Assembly: GCA_038256565.1 (NCBI GenBank)
Contig: JBBSKG010000060.1
Span: forward strand, 1-16,101
From: JACOTK01 sp038256565
GTDB lineage: Bacteria; Actinomycetota; Acidimicrobiia; Acidimicrobiales; CADCSY01
Direction: 5' to 3'
Length of the DNA stretch: 16,101 nt
Numbering within the stretch: the first letter of the stretch is position 1; each line of letters begins with the position of its first letter. The notes under the pieces are model-generated. The model was not told where the DNA came from, searched no databases, and worked only from the letters and a program-made list of their open reading frames with translations. Shown piece by piece: positions 4,945-13,096 of this stretch. The translations under genes and the position numbers were made by a program.

Positions 4945-6477
4945 ATGCCCCTGGAGCCTACGGGATCGTCTCGTAACCTACGAAATGCGACTAGAGCTTT
5001 TTTCTATCTTTCTGGCTCATTTTTTCTGCTTTATCCGGTCCTCTCGTCACCAGTTATTGCAGACGATTTTGTAACGCCATTTTATCAAGGGCTTTTTTAT
5101 AAGAGAGATGGTTGGTCGGCATTTTTAGAAGCATTAAGTTATGGATGGCGGAGTGGCACAGAGGGAGCAAATTTCCGTGTACTGGGTAGTACCATCGGCT
5201 CGTTATGGCTCTGGTTGTGGCTGACAGTTGGTGCACATTTCGATATCAGCATGACGACGCTGTATGCGCTCACTAAATATGTAGTTTATCTTGGATGCGC
5301 AGCTTCTCTTGCGTCATTCTGGTGGGTAGTTTCACGCGAGTACGGTCGTGGAATCCGTTATTGGGACGCGTTGGTGATGACGTCGTTCGCCTTATTTGCG
5401 ACTATACAGAACCATGGTCTCTGGAGTAGTGACCCGGTGGCCAGTTTTCCGCTTGCAGGGTATGGCTCGGCTGCTATTGGCTTTGCAGCGCTCTCCTGTG
5501 CGGTCTTGGCGGTGAGGCAACAGAGCCGCCGCTCCTTCCTGCTGGCGGCAGGTATGTCGTTGGCTTCTGTGTTGTACTACGAAATTAATCTCGGTGCAGT
5601 CCTTGGCGTCGGTGTCATACTTGCCGCTGGGTGTTGGTTGCATCGCGACAACCCACGTTTGTTGTTTGCCAATCTTGCGGGCGGTGCCCTTGTTGTAGGG
5701 CTCCCTGTATTGGTTCTTCTTTTTGGTCGTACGGTGGCGATGGGGAACTCGGTTTCTTACGGTGGTACAGTTTTTCGACTGGCAGGGACACCACGGACCT
5801 TCTTTTTAGGTGTGCTAAACAGTCTTCCCGGCTCAGCTTGGACGCTCTCGGAACGGCAGTCGGGGGGACGCTTTACCCTGGCGTTTTTCTCGCTCGGAGT
5901 ATTGCTTTTATTGGTTTGGTTGCTCCGATGGTGGCTGCAGACGTCATCACCGTGGGACGGGGTCTCCCATGGCGGTGGATCCCATTGGGCCATGGTCAAG
6001 ATTGCGATTGGCGTTGGGGTCGCCACTTATGCACTTGGTGCGATCGGCCTGCAGGCGATGACGGTGAAAGTGCAGGATGAAACGCTTGGGTTGGGGTATG
6101 TATATACCTATTATGCGGTCAGTTCGTGTGCCGTTGCGCTTGCTATCGCGGTAGCAGCTCGTTACCTATTCTCCCGGCGTAACGCGTCTGCGATCCAGTT
6201 CTTGATGTGTTCGGTTGCCGTCATATTTCTTGTCATCCAATCGACCGTGAGTTGGGGCGTAACGAAAAAACTTAACGGTGTCGTGGCACCGAATCGCAGG
6301 CTTCTCAACACATTCGACGTTGATGTCGATCAGGCCCAACGGTGTCAGGCCCTCGCTGAATGGACGGCAGGTGGTTGGCCGGATTCCTACGAAATAGATA
6401 TGGTCGCCGGTTTGCAGCACTCATACAAGGTCTACTTTGGCGAACTTTTCTGCAAAGGGTTTTTCCGTGCTGGCTGA
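4945..6477 (+). CDS. polytopic membrane protein, possible GT-C glycosyltransferase
   Basis: The 510-residue product has roughly nine or ten hydrophobic segments, the first at about residues 17-36, followed at once by an acidic pair in VIADDFVTPF (Asp40, Asp41). A first external loop with adjacent acidic residues, many helices, and a soluble C-terminal tail of about 65 residues (from KKLNGVVAPN on, with two Cys) is the layout of GT-C enzymes that use polyprenyl-phosphate sugars, and of related O-antigen-modifying membrane proteins. No specific family signature was recognised, so function is inferred from topology and from the glycosyltransferase neighbours. The gene is visibly AT-richer than its surroundings, especially in its first 200 nt, and borders insertion-sequence debris, suggesting horizontal acquisition. 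Its 3' end overlaps the convergent GT2 gene by 46 nt. Confidence 0.75.
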   Translation: MPLEPTGSSRNLRNATRAFFYLSGSFFLLYPVLSSPVIADDFVTPFYQGLFYKRDGWSAFLEALSYGWRSGTEGANFRVLGSTIGSLWLWLWLTVGAHFDISMTTLYALTKYVVYLGCAASLASFWWVVSREYGRGIRYWDALVMTSFALFATIQNHGLWSSDPVASFPLAGYGSAAIGFAALSCAVLAVRQQSRRSFLLAAGMSLASVLYYEINLGAVLGVGVILAAGCWLHRDNPRLLFANLAGGALVVGLPVLVLLFGRTVAMGNSVSYGGTVFRLAGTPRTFFLGVLNSLPGSAWTLSERQSGGRFTLAFFSLGVLLLLVWLLRWWLQTSSPWDGVSHGGGSHWAMVKIAIGVGVATYALGAIGLQAMTVKVQDETLGLGYVYTYYAVSSCAVALAIAVAARYLFSRRNASAIQFLMCSVAVIFLVIQSTVSWGVTKKLNGVVAPNRRLLNTFDVDVDQAQRCQALAEWTAGGWPDSYEIDMVAGLQHSYKVYFGELFCKGFFRAG

Positions 6478-7382
6478 GTGGTCGTGTCAATAGTGTGACA
6501 TGTGACCCATGTTCCATTCCGGCGGCCGATCATTCGACGGTACTCAAGGCGAATCATGTCGCTTAACATGTGAAGTACGGCGGGCCAGCCAGTCGTACTT
6601 GTGAACGTGTAGTCGATCTGAAGAGGTCCCTCAATAACCCGAAATGATGAGTCGTTGGCGAGAACGAGCAGTTCCAAGTCGAACGCAAACCCAGCGGTGG
6701 TAATGCGCGGTAAACATGCGTCAACCAACTCTCTGCGAAAGAGCTTCAGCCCTGTTTGGGTGTCGCTGACATCAAGATTGAAGAAGATCTCGACCAACTG
6801 CCGAAACACTTTGCTTTGGAGCCGCCGGAACGGCGGATAAGCCACCTGTGATTCCGGGTGAATCTTTGACGCTACGACGGCATCGGCATTCGAGGTTTCC
6901 AACAGATCCAGAAAACGCGCAATCCCGCTGGGATGGATGTCGAGATCTGCGTCGATGAAGGCAATTAGGTCACCCCGAGCGCGCTTGACCCCATAGCACA
7001 GGGCGTACCCTTTCCCAGCGTTCTGCGCGTAGTGCAGTACTCGTACGTGCGGAAGCTTCAGCGCTCTTGCGATGTCGGGGGTTCCGTCCGTGTTGCCGTC
7101 AGACACCACAATCACTTCGTAAGGACGATCGAGGTCATCAAGAACCTGGGTTAGTCGATGTAGTGCTTCCCCGATCGTGTTGGCCTCTTTATAGGCGGGC
7201 ACAACCACGGACAAGAAGGCAACCTTTCCCTCAGGACAAGTGTCCTGAGGGCTCATCCCTGCGCCATTGCTTTCCGCAGACCCTCGTCTTGCCAACGTGG
7301 CCATCGGTGAACGCCCTTCCATCAGTTTGGATACGACTGAACTTAGTCCCGGAATCGAGGTTGAGTGGGGCATTGATGTCAC
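6432..7382 (-). CDS. GT2 glycosyltransferase, DPM1/ALG5-like (polyprenyl-phosphate sugar synthase type)
   Basis: This 316-residue protein has the full GT2 set: FLSVVVPAYKEANTI (residues 57-70), VIVVSDGNTDGT (90-101), the metal-binding DADLD (144-148) in LIAFIDADLDIHP, and DTQTGLKLFRREL (207-219). The last motif and the overall plan match dolichyl/polyprenyl-phosphate mannose or glucose synthases, which transfer a sugar from a nucleotide donor to a lipid phosphate carrier; the neighbouring polytopic protein could use such a lipid-linked sugar (inference). No transmembrane helix is seen. The GTG at 7380-7382 overlaps the TGA of the methyltransferase upstream (GTGA). About 50 residues precede the first strand, more than usual, so starts at Met21 or Met43 are possible. 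An A_AAA_AAG heptamer just upstream could fuse it to the methyltransferase by -1 frameshifting. Acceptor and sugar are not determined. Confidence 0.88.
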   Translation of the reverse strand: MTSMPHSTSIPGLSSVVSKLMEGRSPMATLARRGSAESNGAGMSPQDTCPEGKVAFLSVVVPAYKEANTIGEALHRLTQVLDDLDRPYEVIVVSDGNTDGTPDIARALKLPHVRVLHYAQNAGKGYALCYGVKRARGDLIAFIDADLDIHPSGIARFLDLLETSNADAVVASKIHPESQVAYPPFRRLQSKVFRQLVEIFFNLDVSDTQTGLKLFRRELVDACLPRITTAGFAFDLELLVLANDSSFRVIEGPLQIDYTFTSTTGWPAVLHMLSDMIRLEYRRMIGRRNGTWVTCHTIDTTTQPARKNPLQKSSPK

Positions 7383-8086
7383 GCCTTTTTTTGAGCTGCG
7401 ACGACCGTATTACCGGCGAGTGAAGGACAGCGGGCGAAGAACCCGTCGACTTTCCGTACCTTGTTCGGGAGCGCATCGAAACGAGCGCCACGAACATCGA
7501 CAATATGAAAGTCATGATGAGTCAGGAATTCGCGTATAGAGCGCGAAGTGAATAGTCGAAGGTGGCCAACGATGTCGCCGCCGGGGCGACCGAATACTCT
7601 TTCAAAGCTCACCTCGCTGAAGGCTGGCTGGACCCCGAACAACAGCGCGATGCGGTTGAACCAAGCTGCCAGATTTGGGGTGGAGAGAAATAGCCAACCA
7701 CGTGGACCCAAGACCCGCGAGATTTCTCGAGCGTACGAATCGGTGTCGACAAGGTGTTCGATCACGTCGTCACTGACGACTACATCAAAACTTCCATCGG
7801 CAAAAGGCAATTGTTGAGCGTCGAGCTGCACGCCGCATCGCTGGGTTTCAGAGACATAGCAGGCCAACGCCTGTTCGGAGAGGTCGGCACCGGTCACGTG
7901 GTAGAGGGAGGTATCACTCATTAGTAATTTTGTCGGGGTACCTGCACCACAGCCGAGGTCGAGAACGCGGATTTGTTCACCATGTACTTGTTCGACAAGG
8001 GACAGTTGACGTCCTTGAACGTCAACGATCGGATTGTCGATGAAGTCGTTTCCCATCGAGGTCTGGGAATAGAACGTTCTTGTCAT
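7379..8086 (-). CDS. class I SAM-dependent methyltransferase
   Basis: The 235-residue product has the SAM-binding motif I VLDLGCGAGTPTK (41-53), motif II Asp in VTGADLSEQAL (64-74), motif III QQLPFADGSFDVVVSDDVIE (91-110), and WLFLSTPNLAAWFN (131-144). The C-terminal half (HLRLFTSRSIREFLTHHDF, then GARFDALPNKV) closely parallels the methyltransferase at 8216-8968, so the two are paralogs. In glycan clusters this type usually O-methylates sugars or sugar-linked intermediates; the substrate is not shown here. GGAG lies 7 nt before the ATG at 8086. The end overlaps the GT2 start by GTGA, preceded by seven consecutive A's encoding Gln-Lys-Lys. Confidence 0.9.
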   Translation of the reverse strand: MTRTFYSQTSMGNDFIDNPIVDVQGRQLSLVEQVHGEQIRVLDLGCGAGTPTKLLMSDTSLYHVTGADLSEQALACYVSETQRCGVQLDAQQLPFADGSFDVVVSDDVIEHLVDTDSYAREISRVLGPRGWLFLSTPNLAAWFNRIALLFGVQPAFSEVSFERVFGRPGGDIVGHLRLFTSRSIREFLTHHDFHIVDVRGARFDALPNKVRKVDGFFARCPSLAGNTVVAAQKKA

Positions 8087-8215
8087 GCAGGTACTCCGAC
8101 TTGATCGAGTGCCGTGTCTAGTGGGTCGCTCAGCCCCTTTTGGCTTTGATAGAAGAGCCTAGCCCGAATTCTTGTTTTATCCGGAAGCGTCGGATGTCCG
8201 ATATAGGTGTTGTCG

Positions 8216-8968
8216 CTACGGACGGAGCGCTATCACAGTGATGAAGGCGGCGTGACGAGGATCCCAAGCACCGACTTTGGCGGGCAGAGGGTAATACCCG
8301 GCCCCCTTGATGTGAACATCAACAAATCCGTGCACCTGGAAGAGTTCGATGAGGCCCCGATAGGCAAAGACCCGAACATGCTGCCAGCCAATGGCGAGGT
8401 TTTCGGCGTGACGCAGATTCGAGAGTGGGTTGCCGATCGAAGCTTGGGACGTGGAGACATTGGTGATTGAAAAGGGTTGCCAGCCGAAGAAGCAAGCCCC
8501 GATGTTGTGCCAACTGGCGAGATTTTCCGTTGAGATACAAGCGGTGCCGCCTGAACGAAGCACGCGAAAGGTTTCTTTCACGAAGTGATCGGTGTCGGTG
8601 ACATGTTCGATAACCTGGTTGGACGTGATGACATCGACGGATTGATCCTCAAGCGGCCAGGTTTCTTCGATGTTGGCAGGGATTGCACTGATCCCATTTT
8701 TGCAAGCTACGGCAACTGCTGCTTCGTTTCGTTCCAGCCCGATGAGGGCGGCCCCTGGTGGTGCGTACTGCAAAAAGGTTTCGCCGTCCCAGCAGCCGAT
8801 ATCGCAGACAACAGCGCCATCGAATGAGCGCTGGCGTGCAGCTGCTGCAATCTGAGCCATGTTGTAGTCCATGGCATTTGCAAACATGGCCCGACCTCGG
8901 GTGCGGAGACGACCGCGCTCGGCTGCAGTGCCGGGTCGGGCCACACTGTCGGGGCTGGTATCAGACAT
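8216..8968 (-). CDS. class I SAM-dependent methyltransferase, paralog of the one downstream
   Basis: From the ATG at 8966-8968 the product is 250 residues. Motif I is VVCDIGCWDGETF (53-65), the acidic residue after strand 2 is in LIGLERNEAA (75-84), motif III is VDVITSNQVIEHVTDTDHFV (111-130), and ISTENLASWHN (145-155) follows. The C-terminal part (HVRVFAYRGLIELFQVHGF, GYYPLPAKVGAWD) aligns by eye with the downstream methyltransferase, with a longer insert between. The frame is open to an ATG at 9028, and the ATG at 9020-9022 has a GAGGA six bases upstream; I prefer 8968 because TAGTAT lies 7 nt before it and the extra residues look unstructured. Probably methylates a sugar of the glycan made by the neighbours (inference). 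Confidence 0.88.
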   Translation of the reverse strand: MSDTSPDSVARPGTAAERGRLRTRGRAMFANAMDYNMAQIAAAARQRSFDGAVVCDIGCWDGETFLQYAPPGAALIGLERNEAAVAVACKNGISAIPANIEETWPLEDQSVDVITSNQVIEHVTDTDHFVKETFRVLRSGGTACISTENLASWHNIGACFFGWQPFSITNVSTSQASIGNPLSNLRHAENLAIGWQHVRVFAYRGLIELFQVHGFVDVHIKGAGYYPLPAKVGAWDPRHAAFITVIALRP

Positions 8969-8975
8969 GAGGTGA

Positions 8976-8981
8976 ATACTA
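8976..8981 (-). promoter_or_regulatory. -10 box TAGTAT, probable leaderless start
   Basis: On the minus strand TAGTAT lies 7 nt before the ATG at 8968, with no ribosome site between, which fits a leaderless transcript beginning at that ATG. It is one argument for the shorter methyltransferase. No -35 element is evident. Confidence 0.4.
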
Positions 8982-9328
8982 GCCCGGGTGTTCCTGGCAG
9001 TCGGGCTAGGTGTAGATCCCATCCACATTCCTCAGGAGGCCCCCTGGGATCTGAGGGTTCTGTAGCCACTTCATCTCAAGGAGACACGGGAAGAGAGCCG
9101 CCGCTTGTTCGGAGCGAACCTGTTATTGGTGGCTTGCCCGTTACGAGGACGGTGGAACACTTACCGAATCGGTCCTTGGATCCTTATCGGGTGCCGGGAC
9201 TAGGGCGATTTGGTCTCGTAGTACTTGGCGATGTCGTCGAAAATAGCGGGTCGCGACATCGATCGCGGCGAGACTGTTGATCTCCAGCCGTCATTGTGGC
9301 TGGCCATCTCCCTACTAGCCTGAGGCTC
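8982..9328. other. divergent intergenic region, no supported gene
   Basis: About 350 nt separate the minus-strand methyltransferase from the plus-strand flavoprotein gene. An inverted repeat CCTCAG (9030-9035) / CTGAGG (9051-9056) could form a hairpin with a 15-nt loop on either strand. TACTAG (9313-9318) lies 10 nt before the flavoprotein ATG and may be its -10 box. A minus-strand reading ends SRPAIFDDIAKYYETKSP at a stop at 9200; it looks protein-like but is too short to call. Confidence 0.5.
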
Positions 9329-10690
9329 ATGGCCTTGAGATTTGTGATTGTTGGTGGTGGTCCGGCGGGGCATATGGCGGCTAGTCATGCGGCACGGTTG
9401 GGGGCCGAGGTGACGCTTGTTGAGCGTGACATCGTTGGTGGGGCTGCACATTTGTGGGACTGCATACCTTCTAAGGCAATGATTGCTACAGGTGGGGCGA
9501 TGGCGCTGACTCGACGTGCGGCGGGCATGGGTCTCAAGCCCATCGAGGCCTGTCTCGACTTTGAGGCACTCAGGGCACGCAATGCCTCGATCGAGGAACG
9601 GTTGAACCGTTCTGCAATAACTCTTTTGGAAAGCCAGGGAGTCCGCATTCTACGGGGGACGGGCCATTTCACGGGTTCTCACGAGTTGGTTGCCGAGACA
9701 GCTGAAGGCTCGGTAAAACTGGTCGCCGATGCTGTGCTGCTCTCGACGGGAAGTCGTCCCCGCATTCCCGACTGGGCCGATATCGACGGTGAACGAGTAC
9801 TGAGCACCAGGCAGGCCTATCCGCCAGCTGAGCTTCCCGAGCATGTGGTCGTGGTGGGTTCGGGTGTCACCGGAGTGGAGTTCGCTCACATGTTCTCATC
9901 GTTTGGTTGCAAGGTGACCTTGATCGTCAGCCGTCAGCAGGTCCTTCCCCAGAAAGACCCGGAGGTTGCAGCTGCCCTGGAGGCTGACTTTCTTAGACGA
10001 CACGTCACCTTGTTGAAGGGGGCCCGAGCGGTTGGTATTGATCGTGGCGACGATCATGTGGTCGTGCGGTGCGACGATGGGCGGATGGCAAAAGGTAGTC
10101 ATGTCATTTTGGCTATCGGGTCGATTCCCAACTCGGAGGGCCTGAATCTCGATGCAGCGGGAGTTGAGACCGACAGTGGCGGTTATGTCCCCATAAATCA
10201 ACATTGCGTTTCGAACGTTGCCCACATTTATGCTGCTGGCGATCTGTCAGGCAAGCTCCCATTGTCATCGGTGGCATCAATGCAGGGTCGCAAGGTGGCT
10301 GAGCATGTCATGGGTTTACATACCCGAGAGCATCGTCACCTTGACTACGACAAAGCAGCTTCTGCGATCTTTACTGAACCAGAAATTGCTGATGTTGGCC
10401 TTGCAGAAGCCGATGCATTTTCGTCGGGTCGAAAGATCAGGGTGACTAAGGTTCCGTTTTCGGCGTCGGCTAAAGCGCTGATCGAAGGTGATGCACGTGG
10501 TTTCGTCAAGATCATCTCTGATCCAGCTACTGGCGTTGTTTTAGGTGGTTCAATTGTGGGACGCAACGCTGCTGAGCTGATCTCGGTGATTGCATTGGCG
10601 GTGACTGCTGGGCTCAAGGTCAACGACATCGTCGAGAGTCTGCTCGTGCACCCCGCTCTAGCAGAGGCCTTGTCGGAAGCAGCGGAATAG
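9329..10690 (+). CDS. lpdA: LpdA-type flavoprotein (pyridine nucleotide-disulfide oxidoreductase family; NAD(P)H quinone reductase-like)
   Basis: The 453-residue protein has FAD-binding FVIVGGGPAGHMAA (residues 5-18), the redox segment GGAAHLWDCIPSK (37-49), an NAD(P)-binding HVVVVGSGVTGVEF region, the second FAD motif IYAAGDLSG, and the C-terminal dimerisation domain. In true dihydrolipoamide dehydrogenases the redox segment reads GGTCLNVGCIPSK; here the first Cys is Ala40 and only Cys45 remains, so disulfide chemistry is not possible in the usual way. From memory, mycobacterial LpdA (Rv3303c), an NAD(P)H quinone reductase, has the same GGAA...DDC pattern and a similar LPLASVAAMQGR stretch (here LPLSSVASMQGR). 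Unlike that protein, this one keeps HPALAE near the end (His441, Glu446). I chose the ATG at 9329, directly before the FAD strand, not the upstream one at 9296. Cytoplasmic; the next gene follows after 9 nt, so they may be cotranscribed. Confidence 0.85.
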   Translation: MALRFVIVGGGPAGHMAASHAARLGAEVTLVERDIVGGAAHLWDCIPSKAMIATGGAMALTRRAAGMGLKPIEACLDFEALRARNASIEERLNRSAITLLESQGVRILRGTGHFTGSHELVAETAEGSVKLVADAVLLSTGSRPRIPDWADIDGERVLSTRQAYPPAELPEHVVVVGSGVTGVEFAHMFSSFGCKVTLIVSRQQVLPQKDPEVAAALEADFLRRHVTLLKGARAVGIDRGDDHVVVRCDDGRMAKGSHVILAIGSIPNSEGLNLDAAGVETDSGGYVPINQHCVSNVAHIYAAGDLSGKLPLSSVASMQGRKVAEHVMGLHTREHRHLDYDKAASAIFTEPEIADVGLAEADAFSSGRKIRVTKVPFSASAKALIEGDARGFVKIISDPATGVVLGGSIVGRNAAELISVIALAVTAGLKVNDIVESLLVHPALAEALSEAAE

Positions 10691-10699
10691 GTGGCAGGG

Positions 10700-13096
10700 A
10701 TGAGGGTTCATGCTTGCACGATCATTGCTCGAAACTATCTGTCTCACGCTCGAGTCCTTGCGGCGTCTTTCCGTGCCCAGCACCCTGATGGCCGATTCAC
10801 CGTCTTGGTGACCGACGATCGTTTCGGTGAGGTGACTGGAGATGACGAAGCGTTTGAAGTGATGCATCTGAATGCGCTCGACATCGAACAGGCGACGCTG
10901 CACGAGATGATCATGAGTTACGGCGTGATGGAGCTGGCCACCGCCGTTAAGCCGTGGCTTCTTCGGACTTTGCTTGGTAGAGGTAGTCCGGTAGTCGCTT
11001 ATTTCGACCCCGATATTTTCATATATAAGCCCGTTGATGATCTATTTGATATGGCATTGTCACACGACATCGTTTTGACTCCACACCTTCTCTCGCCCAT
11101 GCAGCGAGACGGTAAGCGGCCTGCCGAAGCTGAGATTCTCGGCGCTGGAACTTTCAATTTGGGTTTCATAGCCGTGAGCAACGAAGCCAAAGACTTTCTT
11201 GATTGGTGGTCAGAGCGACTTCGACGTGATTGTCGAGATGACCCAGAGAACATGGTTTTCACGGACCAACGTTGGATTGATTTTGTTCCGAGTCTCTTTC
11301 CTCACGGTGTTGTGAAAGATCAAGGTTGCAACGTTGCTTATTGGAATGTTGATCGCCGCCCCATCCGGCGCGTCGATGACCAATGGAAAGCGGGAGATGC
11401 AACACTTCGCTTCTTCCATTTCAGCGGCTACAACCCCCATGATGGCTATCGCCTGAGTAAGCATCAGGGAGGCCAGCCTCGGGTTCTTCTTAGTGAGGAG
11501 CCTGATCTTGCGGCTTTGTGTGATGCATATGGAGTGGCATTGCTGGCGGCTGGTTATGACGAGGCAGTTGACATCCCCTATGGATGGGGGCGACTTCCTA
11601 ACGGTGTCCCCATTGGTCCTGAGATGCGACGCCTTTATCGCCAGGCGCTCGACGACTTGGAGGTCATAGGTTGGCCCGCCCCACCTGACCCTTGGGTTCC
11701 AGGAGGAGTCCCAGCCTTTATGGCGTGGCTGGGAGAGCCAAATCCTCATCGGCCGTCGCTTACTCGTTATGCCGGCGCAATATATGAAGATCGTCCAGAT
11801 GCACATACTGCTTATCCCGATCTTGATGGCCCCGATCGAGATGGTTTTATCCGATGGCTCCATGAACATTGCGCTAGAGAAATGGGCTTGTCCTCTTGGC
11901 TATTGCCCGCAGATCCATGGAAGATTTCTTTTTTCGATCGCATAGCTCCGGAACTGCCGCCTCCTCTGGAGGGTTTGAATATAGGTGGGTACCTGAAGGC
12001 TGAGCTTGGGTTAGGCGAAGCGGCTCGTTTATTGGTTTCTGCTGTTGAGGGTGCGGCTATTTCCTATTCGACGCTCGTCTATGCCCGAACGAGTAGTCGC
12101 CAAGGTCATGACTTTAAGGCTCAAGAGGTAGATACCGTCTTATATGACATCAATATCGTGTGTGTTAATGCCGACCAGGTCAGCTTTTTCCGCCACGAAG
12201 TTGATGAGTCATTTAATCGAGACGGATACACCATTGGCTTGTGGTTTTGGGAAGTAGAGGGCTTCCCGTCGCCTTTGCATGTTGCTTTCGATCAAGTTGA
12301 TGAAGTTTGGGTGGCCACCGAACACGTTCGAGCTGCCATTACACCTCACACGAACAAGCCTGTGCTGACGATGCCATTGCCATTAGTGGCTCCCATTGTT
12401 GATGAATCGATCACCAGATCAGACTTGGGACTCCCTGATGATCGGTTTATCTTCCTATTCGTTTTTGACTATCTAAGTGTTCTTGAGCGGAAGAATCCGC
12501 TTGCACTCATCGAGGCATTCAGCATGGCGTTTGAGCCTGATGAAGGCCCATTGCTGATCATCAAGTCCATCAACGGCGACCAATGTTTGGTCGAACGCGA
12601 GAAACTTCGTCACGGCGCTCGTAGCCGTCCTGACGTCATACTTCGCGAGGAATACCTTCGGCCTGCAGAAAAGACAGCGCTCATGGCGACCGTCGACTGC
12701 TACGTCTCCTTGCATCGAGCAGAAGGTTTGGGGCTGACCATGGCTGAAGCCATGACGTTGGGCAAGCCCGTAATCGCAACAAACTATTCGGGGAATATTG
12801 ATTTCATGAATGAGGAAAATAGTTTCTTGGTCCCAGCGGCCATGGCTGCAATACCCGCTGGCACTCCTATCTATCCTGATACAACTCAATGGGCTGAACC
12901 CGATGTGGCCGTTGCTGCGCAATTGTTGAGACACGTCATCGACAATCCCGATGATGCAGCAGATAAAGCCAAACGAGCTAAACAAGACTTGGCTCGTTTG
13001 TATACACCAGAGATATGTGGGCAGCGCATGAGGCAACGACTCGACAAGATTCGTGTCATGGTTAGCCAAAGAACCGTGCAGGAGAGAAGAGCGTGA
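10700..13096 (+). CDS. two-domain glycosyltransferase: N-terminal GT8-like, C-terminal GT4
   Basis: This 798-residue protein joins two glycosyltransferase modules. The first ~270 residues look like a GT-A fold of the GT8/nucleotide-diphospho-sugar type: CTIIARNYLSHARVLAASF (6-24), VVAYFDPDIFIYKP (98-111) with a DPD metal site at 103-105, and GAGTFNLGFIAVS (148-160). A middle region with many Trp and Pro follows, then from about residue 425 (LNIGGYLKAELGLGEAARLL) a GT-B module with VFDYLSVLERKNPLALIEAF (588-607), LLIIKS (618-623) and E-x7-E in RAEGLGLTMAEAM (Glu675, Glu683). It could add two sugars in succession. A GTG at 10691 is in frame, but AGGTGG lies 5 nt before the ATG at 10700, so I chose the ATG. 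No membrane helix. The end overlaps the small coiled-coil gene by GTGA. Confidence 0.88.
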   Translation: MRVHACTIIARNYLSHARVLAASFRAQHPDGRFTVLVTDDRFGEVTGDDEAFEVMHLNALDIEQATLHEMIMSYGVMELATAVKPWLLRTLLGRGSPVVAYFDPDIFIYKPVDDLFDMALSHDIVLTPHLLSPMQRDGKRPAEAEILGAGTFNLGFIAVSNEAKDFLDWWSERLRRDCRDDPENMVFTDQRWIDFVPSLFPHGVVKDQGCNVAYWNVDRRPIRRVDDQWKAGDATLRFFHFSGYNPHDGYRLSKHQGGQPRVLLSEEPDLAALCDAYGVALLAAGYDEAVDIPYGWGRLPNGVPIGPEMRRLYRQALDDLEVIGWPAPPDPWVPGGVPAFMAWLGEPNPHRPSLTRYAGAIYEDRPDAHTAYPDLDGPDRDGFIRWLHEHCAREMGLSSWLLPADPWKISFFDRIAPELPPPLEGLNIGGYLKAELGLGEAARLLVSAVEGAAISYSTLVYARTSSRQGHDFKAQEVDTVLYDINIVCVNADQVSFFRHEVDESFNRDGYTIGLWFWEVEGFPSPLHVAFDQVDEVWVATEHVRAAITPHTNKPVLTMPLPLVAPIVDESITRSDLGLPDDRFIFLFVFDYLSVLERKNPLALIEAFSMAFEPDEGPLLIIKSINGDQCLVEREKLRHGARSRPDVILREEYLRPAEKTALMATVDCYVSLHRAEGLGLTMAEAMTLGKPVIATNYSGNIDFMNEENSFLVPAAMAAIPAGTPIYPDTTQWAEPDVAVAAQLLRHVIDNPDDAADKAKRAKQDLARLYTPEICGQRMRQRLDKIRVMVSQRTVQERRA

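Noticed and set aside
8087..8215. Terminator or riboswitch between the two methyltransferase genes
   Set aside because: ATCCG/CGGAT can pair, but the adjacent T-run is on the wrong side for the minus-strand transcript, and no known riboswitch core was recognised.
9200..9259. Short minus-strand reading ending SRPAIFDDIAKYYETKSP
   Set aside because: It looks protein-like and could be the relic of a lost gene, but it is under 20 residues, has no clear start signal, and the DNA beyond it on either side does not continue the theme.
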